A stretch of 64,000 nt of DNA. Source: Bacteroides fluxus YIT 12057. Lineage in GTDB: Bacteria > Bacteroidota > Bacteroidia > Bacteroidales > Bacteroidaceae. The notes below the pieces were generated by a model, which did no database searches, had not been told where the DNA came from, and saw only the letters and a program-made list of their open reading frames with translations. This document shows, one piece after another, positions 18,498-27,996 of this stretch; the stretch's first letter is position 1; every line of letters begins with the position of its first letter. The stretch is from NCBI RefSeq assembly GCF_000195635.1, contig NZ_GL882633.1, positions 92,124 to 156,123 on the forward strand. Reading direction: 5' to 3'. Both the position numbers and the translations under genes were made by a program.

Positions 18498-19462
18498 ATT
18501 TCTCTCTCTTTTTTGAAGTCTAAGTACGGGTATTTTCCGTTAAGTCGCTCTATTTTTAACACAATTTGTCCTAAAAAACGCTTATATTCATCAGATTCCG
18601 GATGAAAAGGTCTATGTGCTAATGATTTACGTATATTTTCACTTTCCTCCATAATCTGTAACGCATCGGCAGAGATACAGGAATGCACAAACCGCTCCCA
18701 CACATAGTCAACGGCAAGCTTGGAAGGATGTACCATATCTTCGGCATAAAAACGGTAGTCGCGCAGCTCGTCCAGCAATAATTCGTATGCAGGAAAGTAA
18801 AAGACATGCCCCGGAAAAAGCATCTGAAGTTGTTCGACAGCCAACAGTAAAGTTGCTTTGCTAAGGTTATTGGCATGCAGCCCGTCACGGACATGGCGGA
18901 TGGGACTGACGGTGAACAATACTTTCAGTTTAGGATTCCGCAGCAATACATCCGACAGTAATTCCTTATAGTCAAGCACTATTTCATCGACAGAAAGTTT
19001 ACGGCGTGTGAACTTTGTCTCCGGTTGTTTGTGACAGTTGGATACCACCCGCCCCGTCTCTTTGGACTCATAGACCCATGCCGTGCCAAAAGTAAGCAAA
19101 AGGTAGTCCAATTGAGAGAAAACGGCATGTGCTTCCTGCAACCGGGTGTTGATGGTTTCCAACACTTTTTCCTTATCGGCAGAAGAAAAGTCCCCATGAT
19201 GCATCGGGCTATGCCAAAGTTCGCGAAACAGGAAAAGGTCTTCTGCTCCATAACTTCTTCCCGCCTCTATTTCCCGCAATGCGACAGAGATGGAAAGAGG
19301 ATTGTAAAGTACACCATAAGGGTTGACGTCACAGCGGAACTTGGCGGAAAGTAACCTCTCCCCCATTTCGGCAGCGAAACAAGAACCGAGCAATAGCAGT
19401 CGGTCGGCATGCGTCAGCCGGGGCAAACCGGCAGGCAACTCAACGGAAGTATATAAGTTCAT
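18473..19462 (-). CDS. GSCFA domain protein
   Basis: 329 residues. The family-naming motif GSCFA is present at residues 26-30 (RLLLLGSCFAAEMGERL), followed by DVNPYGVLYNPLSI and a later FTVSPIRHVRDGLHANN block. GSCFA proteins are related to SGNH hydrolases; no substrate is established to my knowledge. There is no signal peptide, so it is likely cytoplasmic. It has a -7 box 40 bp upstream and overlaps murF/alr by 25 bp, suggesting a cell-wall-related role by context only. It also marks the left border of the RiPP cluster, which ends 89 bp upstream of it. Confidence 0.8.
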   Translation of the reverse strand: MNLYTSVELPAGLPRLTHADRLLLLGSCFAAEMGERLLSAKFRCDVNPYGVLYNPLSISVALREIEAGRSYGAEDLFLFRELWHSPMHHGDFSSADKEKVLETINTRLQEAHAVFSQLDYLLLTFGTAWVYESKETGRVVSNCHKQPETKFTRRKLSVDEIVLDYKELLSDVLLRNPKLKVLFTVSPIRHVRDGLHANNLSKATLLLAVEQLQMLFPGHVFYFPAYELLLDELRDYRFYAEDMVHPSKLAVDYVWERFVHSCISADALQIMEESENIRKSLAHRPFHPESDEYKRFLGQIVLKIERLNGKYPYLDFKKEREICRIRLKA

Positions 19463-19501
19463 AGCCTTTACAACATTTCATGATTCATCTCTTCAAGGCA
19501 G

Positions 19502-19509
19502 CAAAGATA
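19502..19509 (-). promoter_or_regulatory. -7 box of the GSCFA-murF/alr operon
   Basis: TATCTTTG on the minus strand, an exact TAnnTTTG match, between the stop of the C39 exporter gene and the GSCFA start. It separates housekeeping transcription from the RiPP cluster. Confidence 0.6.
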
Positions 19510-19551
19510 GTGAAAGAATGGCAAATAATCCCGCAATAACTAGGCATTTAG

Positions 19552-21750
19552 TCATTCAACGGCCAGTTCCAATTGATTTTTAACCAACTCAAAATAACTG
19601 CCACGAATTGCTATCAATTCTGAATGAGTACCGCATTCTGATATTTCACCATGCTCAAGCACAATTATCTGATCGGCATTGCGCACAGTACTTAACCGAT
19701 GAGCCACAATCACCACGGTACGACCACGATAAAAATTATGGAGTTCTTCTACAATAGCACGCTCATTATTCGCATCCAAAGAATTCGTAGCCTCATCCAA
19801 GAAGATGAATGCAGGATTCTTATAAATAGCTCTGGCCACAAGAATACGTTGTCGCTGCCCTTGACTGAGACTGATGCCATCACGTCCTATTTTAGTATAA
19901 AAACGTAGAGGCAATGACATGATAAAATCATATATATTGGACATTCTAGCAGCTTCCTCCATCCGTCCTACATCTATCTCCCCATCTGCCACAGCAATAT
20001 TTCGGGCAATGGATTCCGAAAAAATCACACCATCCTGCATCACCACGCCACACTGCTTCCTCCACCATTTGAGATTGTAGTCGTTAATATTATACCCAGC
20101 AATGGTAATCTCTCCGCCCAGCACTTCATAATAGCCAAGCAACAATTTCATCAATGTAGTTTTTCCACTGCCCGATGCCCCAACAATGGCCGTAACTTTT
20201 CCTTCCGGAATATCAAGACAAATATTTTTAAGCGTATATTCCAACGCATGACGGTTGTATTTGAAATTCATATTGGATATGGAAATAGATTTGTCAGCAT
20301 TGGCAAAGCCTATAAGTTTACCTGCGACCTTTTGTTCGTCCCGTGAGCAATGAATTTCATTAATGCGCTCAAGAGATATTTTCACATCTTGCATAAAATA
20401 CAGAAAGTTCATGAGTTGCTGCACCGGTGAATTGAGTTGGCCTATTATATATTGTACAGCAAGCATAGCTCCCAAAGTCATTTGTCCGTTTATCACCGCC
20501 GTAGCAGCAAGCACAGTGATGAAGATATTCTTCACCTCGTTGATAAGAACACTGCCGGATTCCTGTGTCTGTTGCAGGTTGAGAGACTTCATCTGGATAG
20601 CAAAGAGATCATTTTGATTTTCTTCCCATTCATCACAGCGTCGCTGTTCACAATTCTGTAGTTTAACTTCCTGTATCGTAGTTATAAATTCGTAAGTAAT
20701 GTCCTGGTTCATTCCTTGTTTTTCAAACAGTTCAAAATCAATGATACGACGACGTTTAAGGAATGTGGCTATCCAAAGTCCGCACATAACACTTCCAAAT
20801 ATAAATACCATAAATATCAACTGATTGTAAACAAGAAGTATCCCCCCAAACACCACAAAGCTGACCATCGTAAACATAATGTTGAGCACCTGTGTAGTAA
20901 GGAATTGCTGTACACGGTTATGATCTCCGATTCGTTGCAACAAATCACCCAAAAGCTTAATATCAAAGAAGCTCATTGGAAGTTTAAGCAACTTTGTAAA
21001 GAAGTCACTTACAAGCGAGATGTTAATACGCAGGGATATGTGCAACAATATTTTTCTCCTCACAAAATCCGTTATCGTACGACCGGTCACTATCATCAGC
21101 TGTCCAAGCAAAATGAGCCATACGTATCCAATATTTTTCCGAACGATGCCTACATCCACAATTGACTGGGTCAAAAACGGTAACAACAATTGCAATCCAC
21201 AGCTGATTACGAGACACAATATAATGACACCAAAATGATGATGATATTGTTTAATATATCTTTTTAAAAAGTGAAATATCTGCTTTTGTTCTTTCGTCTT
21301 ACCCTTAAGATTTTCGTTGAAATCCCTTGTAGAATCCAAAAACATAACCACACCGCATTCTTTACCATTATAGGAAACTGACGTCCAATGTTTCCGCATA
21401 TCCTCCATAGAATATTTCATCAGCCCTTTACCCGGATCGGCAATCCAAAAGCGCGAGCCTTTCCGATCCACTTTATAAAGCACAACAAAATGATTCTGAT
21501 TCCAGTGCAATATACATGGAAACGGACCTTGTGCCAGCTCGTCCAATGTACGACGCATGGGCTTGGAGTCCAGTCCCAATATTTTTGCCGCACGGACAAG
21601 GCTGAGCATGCTTACTCCCCGTTTGGCGGCACAGCAATACTGCTCCACTTGCGAAATATCTACATTACTGCCAAAATGGCGACATATCATGGTAAGGCAT
21701 GCAATACCACACTGCATCGCATCCCGTTGGCGAACCAATGAAAATTTCAT
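19552..21750 (-). CDS. C39 peptidase-containing ABC exporter (PCAT) for a processed peptide
   Basis: 732 residues. Residues about 1-130 are a C39 cysteine peptidase that cuts after double-glycine-type leaders, with Q8, C14 (AMQCGIACLT), H87 and D105 (WIADPGKG) in the expected positions. Residues about 165-430 are the six-helix ABC membrane domain. The C-terminal nucleotide-binding domain has Walker A GASGSGKTT, signature LSQGQRQR and FLDEATNSLD. It would cleave the leader and export the product across the inner membrane. Its ATGA overlap with the CMP-sugar synthetase gene ties it to the cluster whose first gene encodes a precursor ending in GA, a cleavable site for this peptidase. No HlyD-type adaptor is encoded nearby. 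Confidence 0.93.
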   Translation of the reverse strand: MKFSLVRQRDAMQCGIACLTMICRHFGSNVDISQVEQYCCAAKRGVSMLSLVRAAKILGLDSKPMRRTLDELAQGPFPCILHWNQNHFVVLYKVDRKGSRFWIADPGKGLMKYSMEDMRKHWTSVSYNGKECGVVMFLDSTRDFNENLKGKTKEQKQIFHFLKRYIKQYHHHFGVIILCLVISCGLQLLLPFLTQSIVDVGIVRKNIGYVWLILLGQLMIVTGRTITDFVRRKILLHISLRINISLVSDFFTKLLKLPMSFFDIKLLGDLLQRIGDHNRVQQFLTTQVLNIMFTMVSFVVFGGILLVYNQLIFMVFIFGSVMCGLWIATFLKRRRIIDFELFEKQGMNQDITYEFITTIQEVKLQNCEQRRCDEWEENQNDLFAIQMKSLNLQQTQESGSVLINEVKNIFITVLAATAVINGQMTLGAMLAVQYIIGQLNSPVQQLMNFLYFMQDVKISLERINEIHCSRDEQKVAGKLIGFANADKSISISNMNFKYNRHALEYTLKNICLDIPEGKVTAIVGASGSGKTTLMKLLLGYYEVLGGEITIAGYNINDYNLKWWRKQCGVVMQDGVIFSESIARNIAVADGEIDVGRMEEAARMSNIYDFIMSLPLRFYTKIGRDGISLSQGQRQRILVARAIYKNPAFIFLDEATNSLDANNERAIVEELHNFYRGRTVVIVAHRLSTVRNADQIIVLEHGEISECGTHSELIAIRGSYFELVKNQLELAVE

Positions 21751-22427
21751 AATTTTAGAATCGTATTTGCAGCGATGTACTCAGCCTCCATCCAATCGCG
21801 CGGTTCATCTATATCAATAGCCAACTCTGAATCTACTTCCACGATTCCTACTTCCCCTGAAAGGATATAAGGTTCGGACAAGACAATCCGAACGGAAGCC
21901 GAATAAAAACTTCCGGACTCCACCAAGAAACCTTTATAATCTTGCCTACGTGGTTTGTTAGCAAAAGAGTAATCAAGAGGAGTAGCGGTCTCAGACCACC
22001 TAAACTTCTTCAACCTTACACAGGACACTATTGAATCATACCTTCCAGAATTTGCCATTTCCAACATTTTCTTTATATCGCCCAAAGTAGTGAAAGGAGA
22101 TGTGGACTGAAAAAGGCAAAACCAATCAGAATCCGCCGGTTCACGCCAAAAAATGAACTCTTTTATCACCTCCATCACTGATGACTTGTCCGTAGCGGAA
22201 GTATCAGATCGACGATAAATTTTTACTTCTTCACCATATCTGCCAATAGTTATTTTCTCAGTCTCGTCACAGTCAGTAGCAAGCCAAATTTCATCAAAAA
22301 ACGAAGATTGTACCAATGTGTCTAATATCCAACATAACAGAGGTTTTCCACACAACAACCGGGTATTTTTCCCTGAAACTCCCTTACTGCCTTTTCTAAC
22401 AGGCACAAACGCTATATTATAGTTCAT
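21747..22427 (-). CDS. CMP-nonulosonate-type cytidylyltransferase (acylneuraminate cytidylyltransferase family)
   Basis: 226 residues from ATG 22427 (MNYNIAFVPVRKGSKG); the frame extends to 22448, but the nucleotide-binding motif should be near the N-terminus. VPVRKGSKGVSGKN is the nucleotide-binding loop of CMP-sugar synthetases, and the ending LAIDIDEPRDWMEAE is also typical. The family activates sialic, legionaminic, pseudaminic or Kdo-type acids as CMP donors. No synthase for such a sugar (NeuB/NeuC-like) is in the window, so the acid must come from elsewhere or the substrate differs. It overlaps the glycosyltransferase-like gene by 11 bp and the exporter gene by 4 bp, implying one translational unit. 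Confidence 0.8.
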   Translation of the reverse strand: MNYNIAFVPVRKGSKGVSGKNTRLLCGKPLLCWILDTLVQSSFFDEIWLATDCDETEKITIGRYGEEVKIYRRSDTSATDKSSVMEVIKEFIFWREPADSDWFCLFQSTSPFTTLGDIKKMLEMANSGRYDSIVSCVRLKKFRWSETATPLDYSFANKPRRQDYKGFLVESGSFYSASVRIVLSEPYILSGEVGIVEVDSELAIDIDEPRDWMEAEYIAANTILKL

Positions 22428-23760
22428 ATTCAACCAATATATCATCAATTATCTTAATTATATGATCTACGGCTTCTTTTCCTGTTGCCTTAAACCATTG
22501 TGGCAATTCCTCCAAAGGTGCTTGTCGGAGACAACTAGGCAGTTTGGAAAAAAATTCCACTTCATTTTTAGAAATAAACCCTATCCCTTCTGCTTCAATA
22601 TCCGGATAATAGCTTGAACCCGGTGTTGGGTTAAACACCAAGGGGGTACAACCATACATTAGTCCCTCCATCAGCACCGAAGAGAAGTGAGAGACTACCA
22701 CTTTAGTCCGAGCATACACATCCGCCAATTTATCGTTATTAACTATACTGACATTACTACATTGAAGAAAACGAGATAACCATCTAGTGTTACCTCTATA
22801 CTCGGGGTGTTCCCGCACCAAAATAGAAATGTCAGGATAATGCGTTGCTGTAACCCGAATTAAATCACTCATCCTGTCAAGATATATTTCTGTATTTAAG
22901 TAAACCGGTGCCTGAAGAAAAAATGTTATCGCCCGATGCTGACCGTTTCGAATAGCCTCATCCATGTACCCAGCAGCTACAAAGCAGGTATGCTTGTTAT
23001 ATTTCTCCCACAAAGGATTGAACTTATCACCCCATGTGAGGAAATGGGTGTACGGCAAGTCACGAAATCCCGTATGGAGATACGAGGGCCATCCTAATTG
23101 CAAACAAACAGAAGGAATATGCTTCTCGTTACAGAAAGCTGCGGCAAGGCGATATTCGGACTGGCATCCATCCATACATACCAATAATCGCGGTTTCAGA
23201 ATCTCAATAAACCAACCTATAGCATTGGCAAAGTTATAAAACCATGGCAAGGTCTGCTCCATCTCTGCATTGCGGAAGAACTTAGCCTTGAGCATGCGCA
23301 GCCGTATCACGGTACCATGTGATGGAATCCCAAAATCATCAGGAACAGGCGTCGTGGAAAGCAACACAAAATCCTCTTCCAGTGCTTTTATCAGCGGCCT
23401 CAAATAATCGAGTATGCGTGGTGAAGTGGCAAATACTAGCACTTTGTTTTCCTGCCCCTTCAAGCATTCATACCACTCCCGATTACCATTGTCCTGCTCC
23501 TCTACCAGATTAGCCTTGAACATTATAAGTGGCAACAACGATGTTTCCACCTCCTTTATGGCACACCTACAAGTGTCCGCATCGGGGACAGCCGGACGCT
23601 TACAGAGATATTTCTGCCACAGATACCGGAGAATGACGGAAGACGCATCTACATTACCCATTTTACAGCCACAAGGCCATGCTACCCGCATCTCACTTAC
23701 AACACGAGTCACACAAGTCTCTAAATCCTCATGGAACTGCAACAACCACCCGTCTTCCAT
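22417..23760 (-). CDS. Putative GT-B-like glycosyltransferase of the RiPP cluster
   Basis: 447 residues, no signal peptide or clear membrane helix. The region VLVFATSPRILDYLRPLIKAL looks like a first Rossmann domain. The C-terminal half has VREHPEYRGN, VVSHFSSVLMEGLMYGCTPLVFN and PGSSYYPD, reminiscent of GT-B enzymes such as polysialyl-, capsule- or CDP-polyol-type transferases. The family could not be fixed by eye. Tight linkage with a CMP-sugar synthetase (11-bp overlap) suggests that it uses the CMP-activated sugar. It begins 22 bp after the barrel protein gene. Transfer onto the peptide is an inference from gene order; a role in modifying a surface glycan is the main alternative. Confidence 0.6.
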   Translation of the reverse strand: MEDGWLLQFHEDLETCVTRVVSEMRVAWPCGCKMGNVDASSVILRYLWQKYLCKRPAVPDADTCRCAIKEVETSLLPLIMFKANLVEEQDNGNREWYECLKGQENKVLVFATSPRILDYLRPLIKALEEDFVLLSTTPVPDDFGIPSHGTVIRLRMLKAKFFRNAEMEQTLPWFYNFANAIGWFIEILKPRLLVCMDGCQSEYRLAAAFCNEKHIPSVCLQLGWPSYLHTGFRDLPYTHFLTWGDKFNPLWEKYNKHTCFVAAGYMDEAIRNGQHRAITFFLQAPVYLNTEIYLDRMSDLIRVTATHYPDISILVREHPEYRGNTRWLSRFLQCSNVSIVNNDKLADVYARTKVVVSHFSSVLMEGLMYGCTPLVFNPTPGSSYYPDIEAEGIGFISKNEVEFFSKLPSCLRQAPLEELPQWFKATGKEAVDHIIKIIDDILVEYEL

Positions 23761-23782
23761 CTTCCTTTACCCTTTTTATCCG

Positions 23783-26671
23783 TCAACGTTTCTTCGGCCG
23801 GATGTTGAACTTATATTGTACGTGCAGCATGGCATATCGGGGCAACACATTGGTATAGGTCACCGTACGCGCCTGCGCATTGACGCCATACGTCACGTTG
23901 CTCAACCGGTTAAGGATATCGAAGCCATCGAGCATAAACACCCAGCGGCCCTTGAACGCCGTGTAACTGAGGCGGGCATTCCACACTACATCAGTGGTAT
24001 TAAGGGCATTGTCGGCATAGCCGCGCCGCGTGTAGCAAGTGAGGTCGGTGGAAAGACCGAAGTTGGCAGGCAGCTTGAACACGCCGGTCACGCCGTAATT
24101 AAGTGTGGCAGCTTGAAATGGTGTGAAGTCCTCGCGAGTACTGCGGGTATCACGCCAAATGACATCGGCACGCAACCCTATTTTTTGTTTTCCCAACTGC
24201 CAGTCCAGTTTCAGATTCTCCGTCAAGAACCAGTTCTTCACGGTGGATTTCACAGGCTTCGTCACATCGACACCAATCATATCGCTCATGTGCGACTGCT
24301 CGGCACGGGAGATAGAGCTTAGCACGAACTGCTTCTTGCCGCCGAACTGCCACGAAAGCGTGTTGTTGATGAAACGGTTCCAGTTACCGTTGGTATTATA
24401 AGAGCGGATGGTGCGCACGCCAGTCTTGGAATCGTAGCTATATCCGCGTGTCAGCATGCTCTCGGTTATGCGATAACCCAACATTAGCGTATTATTGAAC
24501 GCATTGCGTGATTGCATTGCCCAAATCAGCTCTATGTTATGGAGACGCTCGTTGTCCAAGCTTTCCACACCTTCGTAAATGTTCAACGGGTCGATGGCAT
24601 CCTTGACGGGCACCAAGTGAGCCAAATCGGGCGTGCGGGGAGTTATCAGGTAGCTCAGTTTGAGACTTTGCGTGGCTTGCGATCCCATAAAAGGATCGTC
24701 CTTGAAAGCAAACCTATACATCATTTCCGTCCATGAGGCCAAAGCGAACGAAGCAGTGTTGCGGTTGACACGATGACGTTTGCCGCCACGCCTATAGTCT
24801 AACGACTGGTCAAAGATATAGACCCTAGGGGTTACGGTGAAAGAGAAACGTTTTGTCCAATGGCTCATACGCACCGACAACTGATGTGTATTATCCCGAT
24901 AACGCGAAGTAAAACTGTTGTCAAGGTCTAACACGGACTGATAGCCGGCCGGGAGTGAACCAAATATACCTTCCTCTTCCAACCGGTCGAGCAGATAGCG
25001 GTGTGAGTCCTTGTCACGAACCTGGTGTGTAAAATAATATTCGGGCTGAATATAATCACTTTCATCAAGCCTGTACATGTAACCCACATTAGCCTTCAGC
25101 ACATAGCTTTTATTCGGTTGGTTGTAGTATTCGTTCTGTTTGTAAGCCGCAGTGGATTCGTCACCGTAATTGATGGTATAATCCTTGAAGAGGTCAGATT
25201 TTTCCTCAATGTATTGTCCTCCGAAACTATAATTCAACCCGTCGGAGTTTTTCTTGAATTTGAAGCTGTTGCTGTACTGAAGGAACGCATCCAACCGATG
25301 TCCATCCTGTATATTGTTTTGCAGCGACCGGTTCATCAATCCGTCACGTTGATCCACGTATGCCTCCGAATAGATGTCGTCAATGATTTCCCGATTCATC
25401 GCCTGCTTCTCCTCATCGAACGTAGCCGCCGAATAGCTGCTGCTGTTCTCGTATTTGGTATAGTTGACTCTCTCATTAAGCTGACTCCAGATGTACTTCC
25501 CTTGTGTGCTAAACAAGTTGAATTGCTTGAACTCTGTGGTACGCCTCCGGGCACGGTTGTACTGATAATCATATGTATTGCCCGATGGCAACAAGTTGGT
25601 TCTCTCCGTACCAACGACACTATTGTCTGTCATTTGGACGAAAGTTGCATTACCTTGCAGTTGGGTTTTGCTTTTATTGAAACTGACATTATAGTCGATT
25701 CCCGTCTGACGTACCTTTTGATCACCCTTCGGCACACTCTCGGGTGTCCATGTCGTGTTCTGCCCCGGCTTGCGTTGGTCGTTCACGTTATTAATGCCGC
25801 CGAAAAAAGCAACTTGCGAATAGGGGGTGAAGTATAGTCCGAAAGCACGCCCCATATAGCGTTCTTCCGTTCCGCCTCCACCTTCAAGGTTCACCATCCA
25901 GCCGTGCTGATATTCCTTCTTGAGGCGCACATCCATCACGAAGTCCTTATCACCCATATCCCTGCCGTAGAACTCACTCTGCTTGCCGGCACGTTCATAA
26001 ACGGAAATGTCTTTCACGGCGTATGCACCAAGGTTGTCCAACATCAGCTGGTTGTCCTTGCCGAAAAAATCGCGTCCATTCAGCAACAGGCTCTCCACAA
26101 ATTTGCCATTGACGAATATCTGTCCGTTGTCTTTCACTTCCACCCCGGGAAGCTGAGCTACCAAAACATCCAACATGGAGCCTTCCGCCAATTGGAAGGC
26201 GCTGGCATCGTATATCAACGTATCGAGTTTGTGGTAAAACTTCACTTTGGAGGCAGTAACGGTCACCTCCTGCAACTGTCTGGCACGTGTCAAGTAGATA
26301 ACCGGCAGTTCCCTCTTTTTTTCCCTGCTCCCCAAGTCTTTAATCTTCACCTCCATATATCCGGGGTCATACCCGTTGGCATCAGCTTCGATGATATAGT
26401 TTGTCTCCACGTTGCGGGGTACATAAAATATGTATCTTGAGAGATTCCTGACTACACTTCCGGTCTGAATCCTCCCTGTAGTCTTCATCGAGTCTATCAC
26501 CGCTCCTTTCGCGCCAATGAGCCTCACCATTGCACCCTGCAAAGGAGTCTTCCCCAGATTCTCGTACACATATCCTTCTATTTCAAACTTACCTTTAGTC
26601 TGGGCCGAAACGGACAAACAGAGCCAACAAACAAAAGTAATTCCAAGTATTCTTCGCAACATATTTTTCAA
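23783..26671 (-). CDS. TonB-receptor-like outer-membrane beta-barrel protein of the RiPP cluster
   Basis: 962 residues with a signal peptide ending near VSAQ (residue 24). An N-terminal carboxypeptidase-D-like domain (FEIEGYVYENLGKTPLQGAMVRL) is followed by a TonB-box-like stretch (LQEVTVTASKVKFYHKLDTLIYDASAF) and a plug (LPGVEVKDNGQIFVNGKFVESLLLNGRDFFG). A long beta-barrel follows, ending in an aromatic-rich C-terminus (YAMLHVQYKFNIRPKKR). It lies 29 bp after the maturase and 22 bp before the glycosyltransferase-like gene. It could import or secrete the modified peptide through the outer membrane, or bind it as a receptor. Its base composition is more typical of the host than that of the AT-rich maturase. 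Confidence 0.8.
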   Translation of the reverse strand: MKNMLRRILGITFVCWLCLSVSAQTKGKFEIEGYVYENLGKTPLQGAMVRLIGAKGAVIDSMKTTGRIQTGSVVRNLSRYIFYVPRNVETNYIIEADANGYDPGYMEVKIKDLGSREKKRELPVIYLTRARQLQEVTVTASKVKFYHKLDTLIYDASAFQLAEGSMLDVLVAQLPGVEVKDNGQIFVNGKFVESLLLNGRDFFGKDNQLMLDNLGAYAVKDISVYERAGKQSEFYGRDMGDKDFVMDVRLKKEYQHGWMVNLEGGGGTEERYMGRAFGLYFTPYSQVAFFGGINNVNDQRKPGQNTTWTPESVPKGDQKVRQTGIDYNVSFNKSKTQLQGNATFVQMTDNSVVGTERTNLLPSGNTYDYQYNRARRRTTEFKQFNLFSTQGKYIWSQLNERVNYTKYENSSSYSAATFDEEKQAMNREIIDDIYSEAYVDQRDGLMNRSLQNNIQDGHRLDAFLQYSNSFKFKKNSDGLNYSFGGQYIEEKSDLFKDYTINYGDESTAAYKQNEYYNQPNKSYVLKANVGYMYRLDESDYIQPEYYFTHQVRDKDSHRYLLDRLEEEGIFGSLPAGYQSVLDLDNSFTSRYRDNTHQLSVRMSHWTKRFSFTVTPRVYIFDQSLDYRRGGKRHRVNRNTASFALASWTEMMYRFAFKDDPFMGSQATQSLKLSYLITPRTPDLAHLVPVKDAIDPLNIYEGVESLDNERLHNIELIWAMQSRNAFNNTLMLGYRITESMLTRGYSYDSKTGVRTIRSYNTNGNWNRFINNTLSWQFGGKKQFVLSSISRAEQSHMSDMIGVDVTKPVKSTVKNWFLTENLKLDWQLGKQKIGLRADVIWRDTRSTREDFTPFQAATLNYGVTGVFKLPANFGLSTDLTCYTRRGYADNALNTTDVVWNARLSYTAFKGRWVFMLDGFDILNRLSNVTYGVNAQARTVTYTNVLPRYAMLHVQYKFNIRPKKR

Positions 26672-26700
26672 GTATTTAGATTTATCAGTTTATTACGGCA

Positions 26701-27981
26701 TTACTTCTTGTGTTTTTTAGTCAGATAGTGCAACCACAAATGCGTTTCTACATCCAGTTTCATCAATGGGCACACCTCTCTTCGGTCTGTTTTTTTGGCC
26801 TGTTGCATAAGTCTTAGGTAAGGACAGCCTCCCGAACAAACCGGCAGCAACACACATTCCCGACATTGCATATCATCGTAAGGGTCTGCACCTGCCAAAT
26901 ATTGCAATAACAGCCGTCTATTTGAAACTTTTCCCCAAATGTCACCCACTATGCGGTCTTGCTTGCCTACATCGTTCCAACATTTGTATATTTCTCCTTT
27001 CGGACCGATCACCGCAACATTTGAATTACGAATAGAACATTCCGAGAACTTATAAGAGGGATAAAAGTTCTTGAATTCCATTCCATGTTTCCGGAACAAG
27101 TTAACAAGAAAGGTAAACTTCTCCCTACTATTAAAAGCACAGCTATTATCGCCCGCCTGATCTTCTACAAAAGCCGGCGTTACATTTATATTTGCATAGT
27201 GTTTTTGATAGAAAAAGTCGAATACATAAATAAAATCATCCATATTACTATTATCAATATTAACACGGATATTAACATGTATATCTGGTACTAATTTATT
27301 CAACAAATCAATATTCTCTACAATCCGTTCAAAAGTAGGATATCCGCCTTTTAAAAAACGACGTTTATCATGTTCCTCCTGTAATCCATCAACCGTAATC
27401 TGAATTTTCTTAATGTCTAATAACTTCAATTGAGAAATAACAGACTCGTTCAAGAGATAACCATTGGTAATCATACCTGCGCTATATGCCAATCCCAATG
27501 ATTGCATTTTGCGGGTCAACGACACTATTCTTTGAAAGGCCAATAACGGTTCTCCCCCAAACCAGGTGACATCTATTCTTTTAGCATCAGTTTTTCTTTT
27601 AACAAAGTCAATTATCCCATCCTCCACTTCATCCGTCATAAAAATATTATTATGCTCTCCTTCAAAACAATAGGGACAAGCAAAATTACATCCGAGAGTA
27701 GGGTTGATGGTAAGGCTTAAAAAATGATTGTCAAATCTACGAGTCATAACATGATACTTAACTTTCAAAAATTCCTCTACATCATCATCCACCACAGCCC
27801 TCATTCTTTTCAAGTTACTCATAAGAGTCTCATCCTCTGTCGAGAATATTTCTCCCGCTTTACAGTCAGCCAATAAATAAAATGTTTCTTTGGACAATTC
27901 GGCAAAAGCGTTAGAGAGGGAATTATAAAACAAATAAATTCCCTCTCTCTCAAACAAGATGTTATATCGTGACCAAATCAT
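26701..27981 (-). CDS. Radical SAM/SPASM peptide maturase
   Basis: 426 residues. C98-x3-C102-x2-C105 (CNFACPYC) binds the SAM-cleaving 4Fe-4S cluster, and WFGGEPLL plus ITVDGL follow in the barrel. The SPASM region holds C315, C334, C373, C376, C382, C386 and C404 (GEIYKCWN, CRECVLLPVCSGGCPY), enough for two auxiliary clusters. This is the layout of maturases that install thioether or carbon-carbon links in ribosomal peptides. It lies 15 bp downstream of the Cys-rich precursor gene, its likely substrate. The N-terminal ~80 residues may include leader-binding elements but no clear RRE. The gene is visibly more AT-rich than the flanking housekeeping genes, suggesting transfer. Confidence 0.92.
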   Translation of the reverse strand: MIWSRYNILFEREGIYLFYNSLSNAFAELSKETFYLLADCKAGEIFSTEDETLMSNLKRMRAVVDDDVEEFLKVKYHVMTRRFDNHFLSLTINPTLGCNFACPYCFEGEHNNIFMTDEVEDGIIDFVKRKTDAKRIDVTWFGGEPLLAFQRIVSLTRKMQSLGLAYSAGMITNGYLLNESVISQLKLLDIKKIQITVDGLQEEHDKRRFLKGGYPTFERIVENIDLLNKLVPDIHVNIRVNIDNSNMDDFIYVFDFFYQKHYANINVTPAFVEDQAGDNSCAFNSREKFTFLVNLFRKHGMEFKNFYPSYKFSECSIRNSNVAVIGPKGEIYKCWNDVGKQDRIVGDIWGKVSNRRLLLQYLAGADPYDDMQCRECVLLPVCSGGCPYLRLMQQAKKTDRREVCPLMKLDVETHLWLHYLTKKHKK

Positions 27982-27996
27982 ACGATATTACAACTT

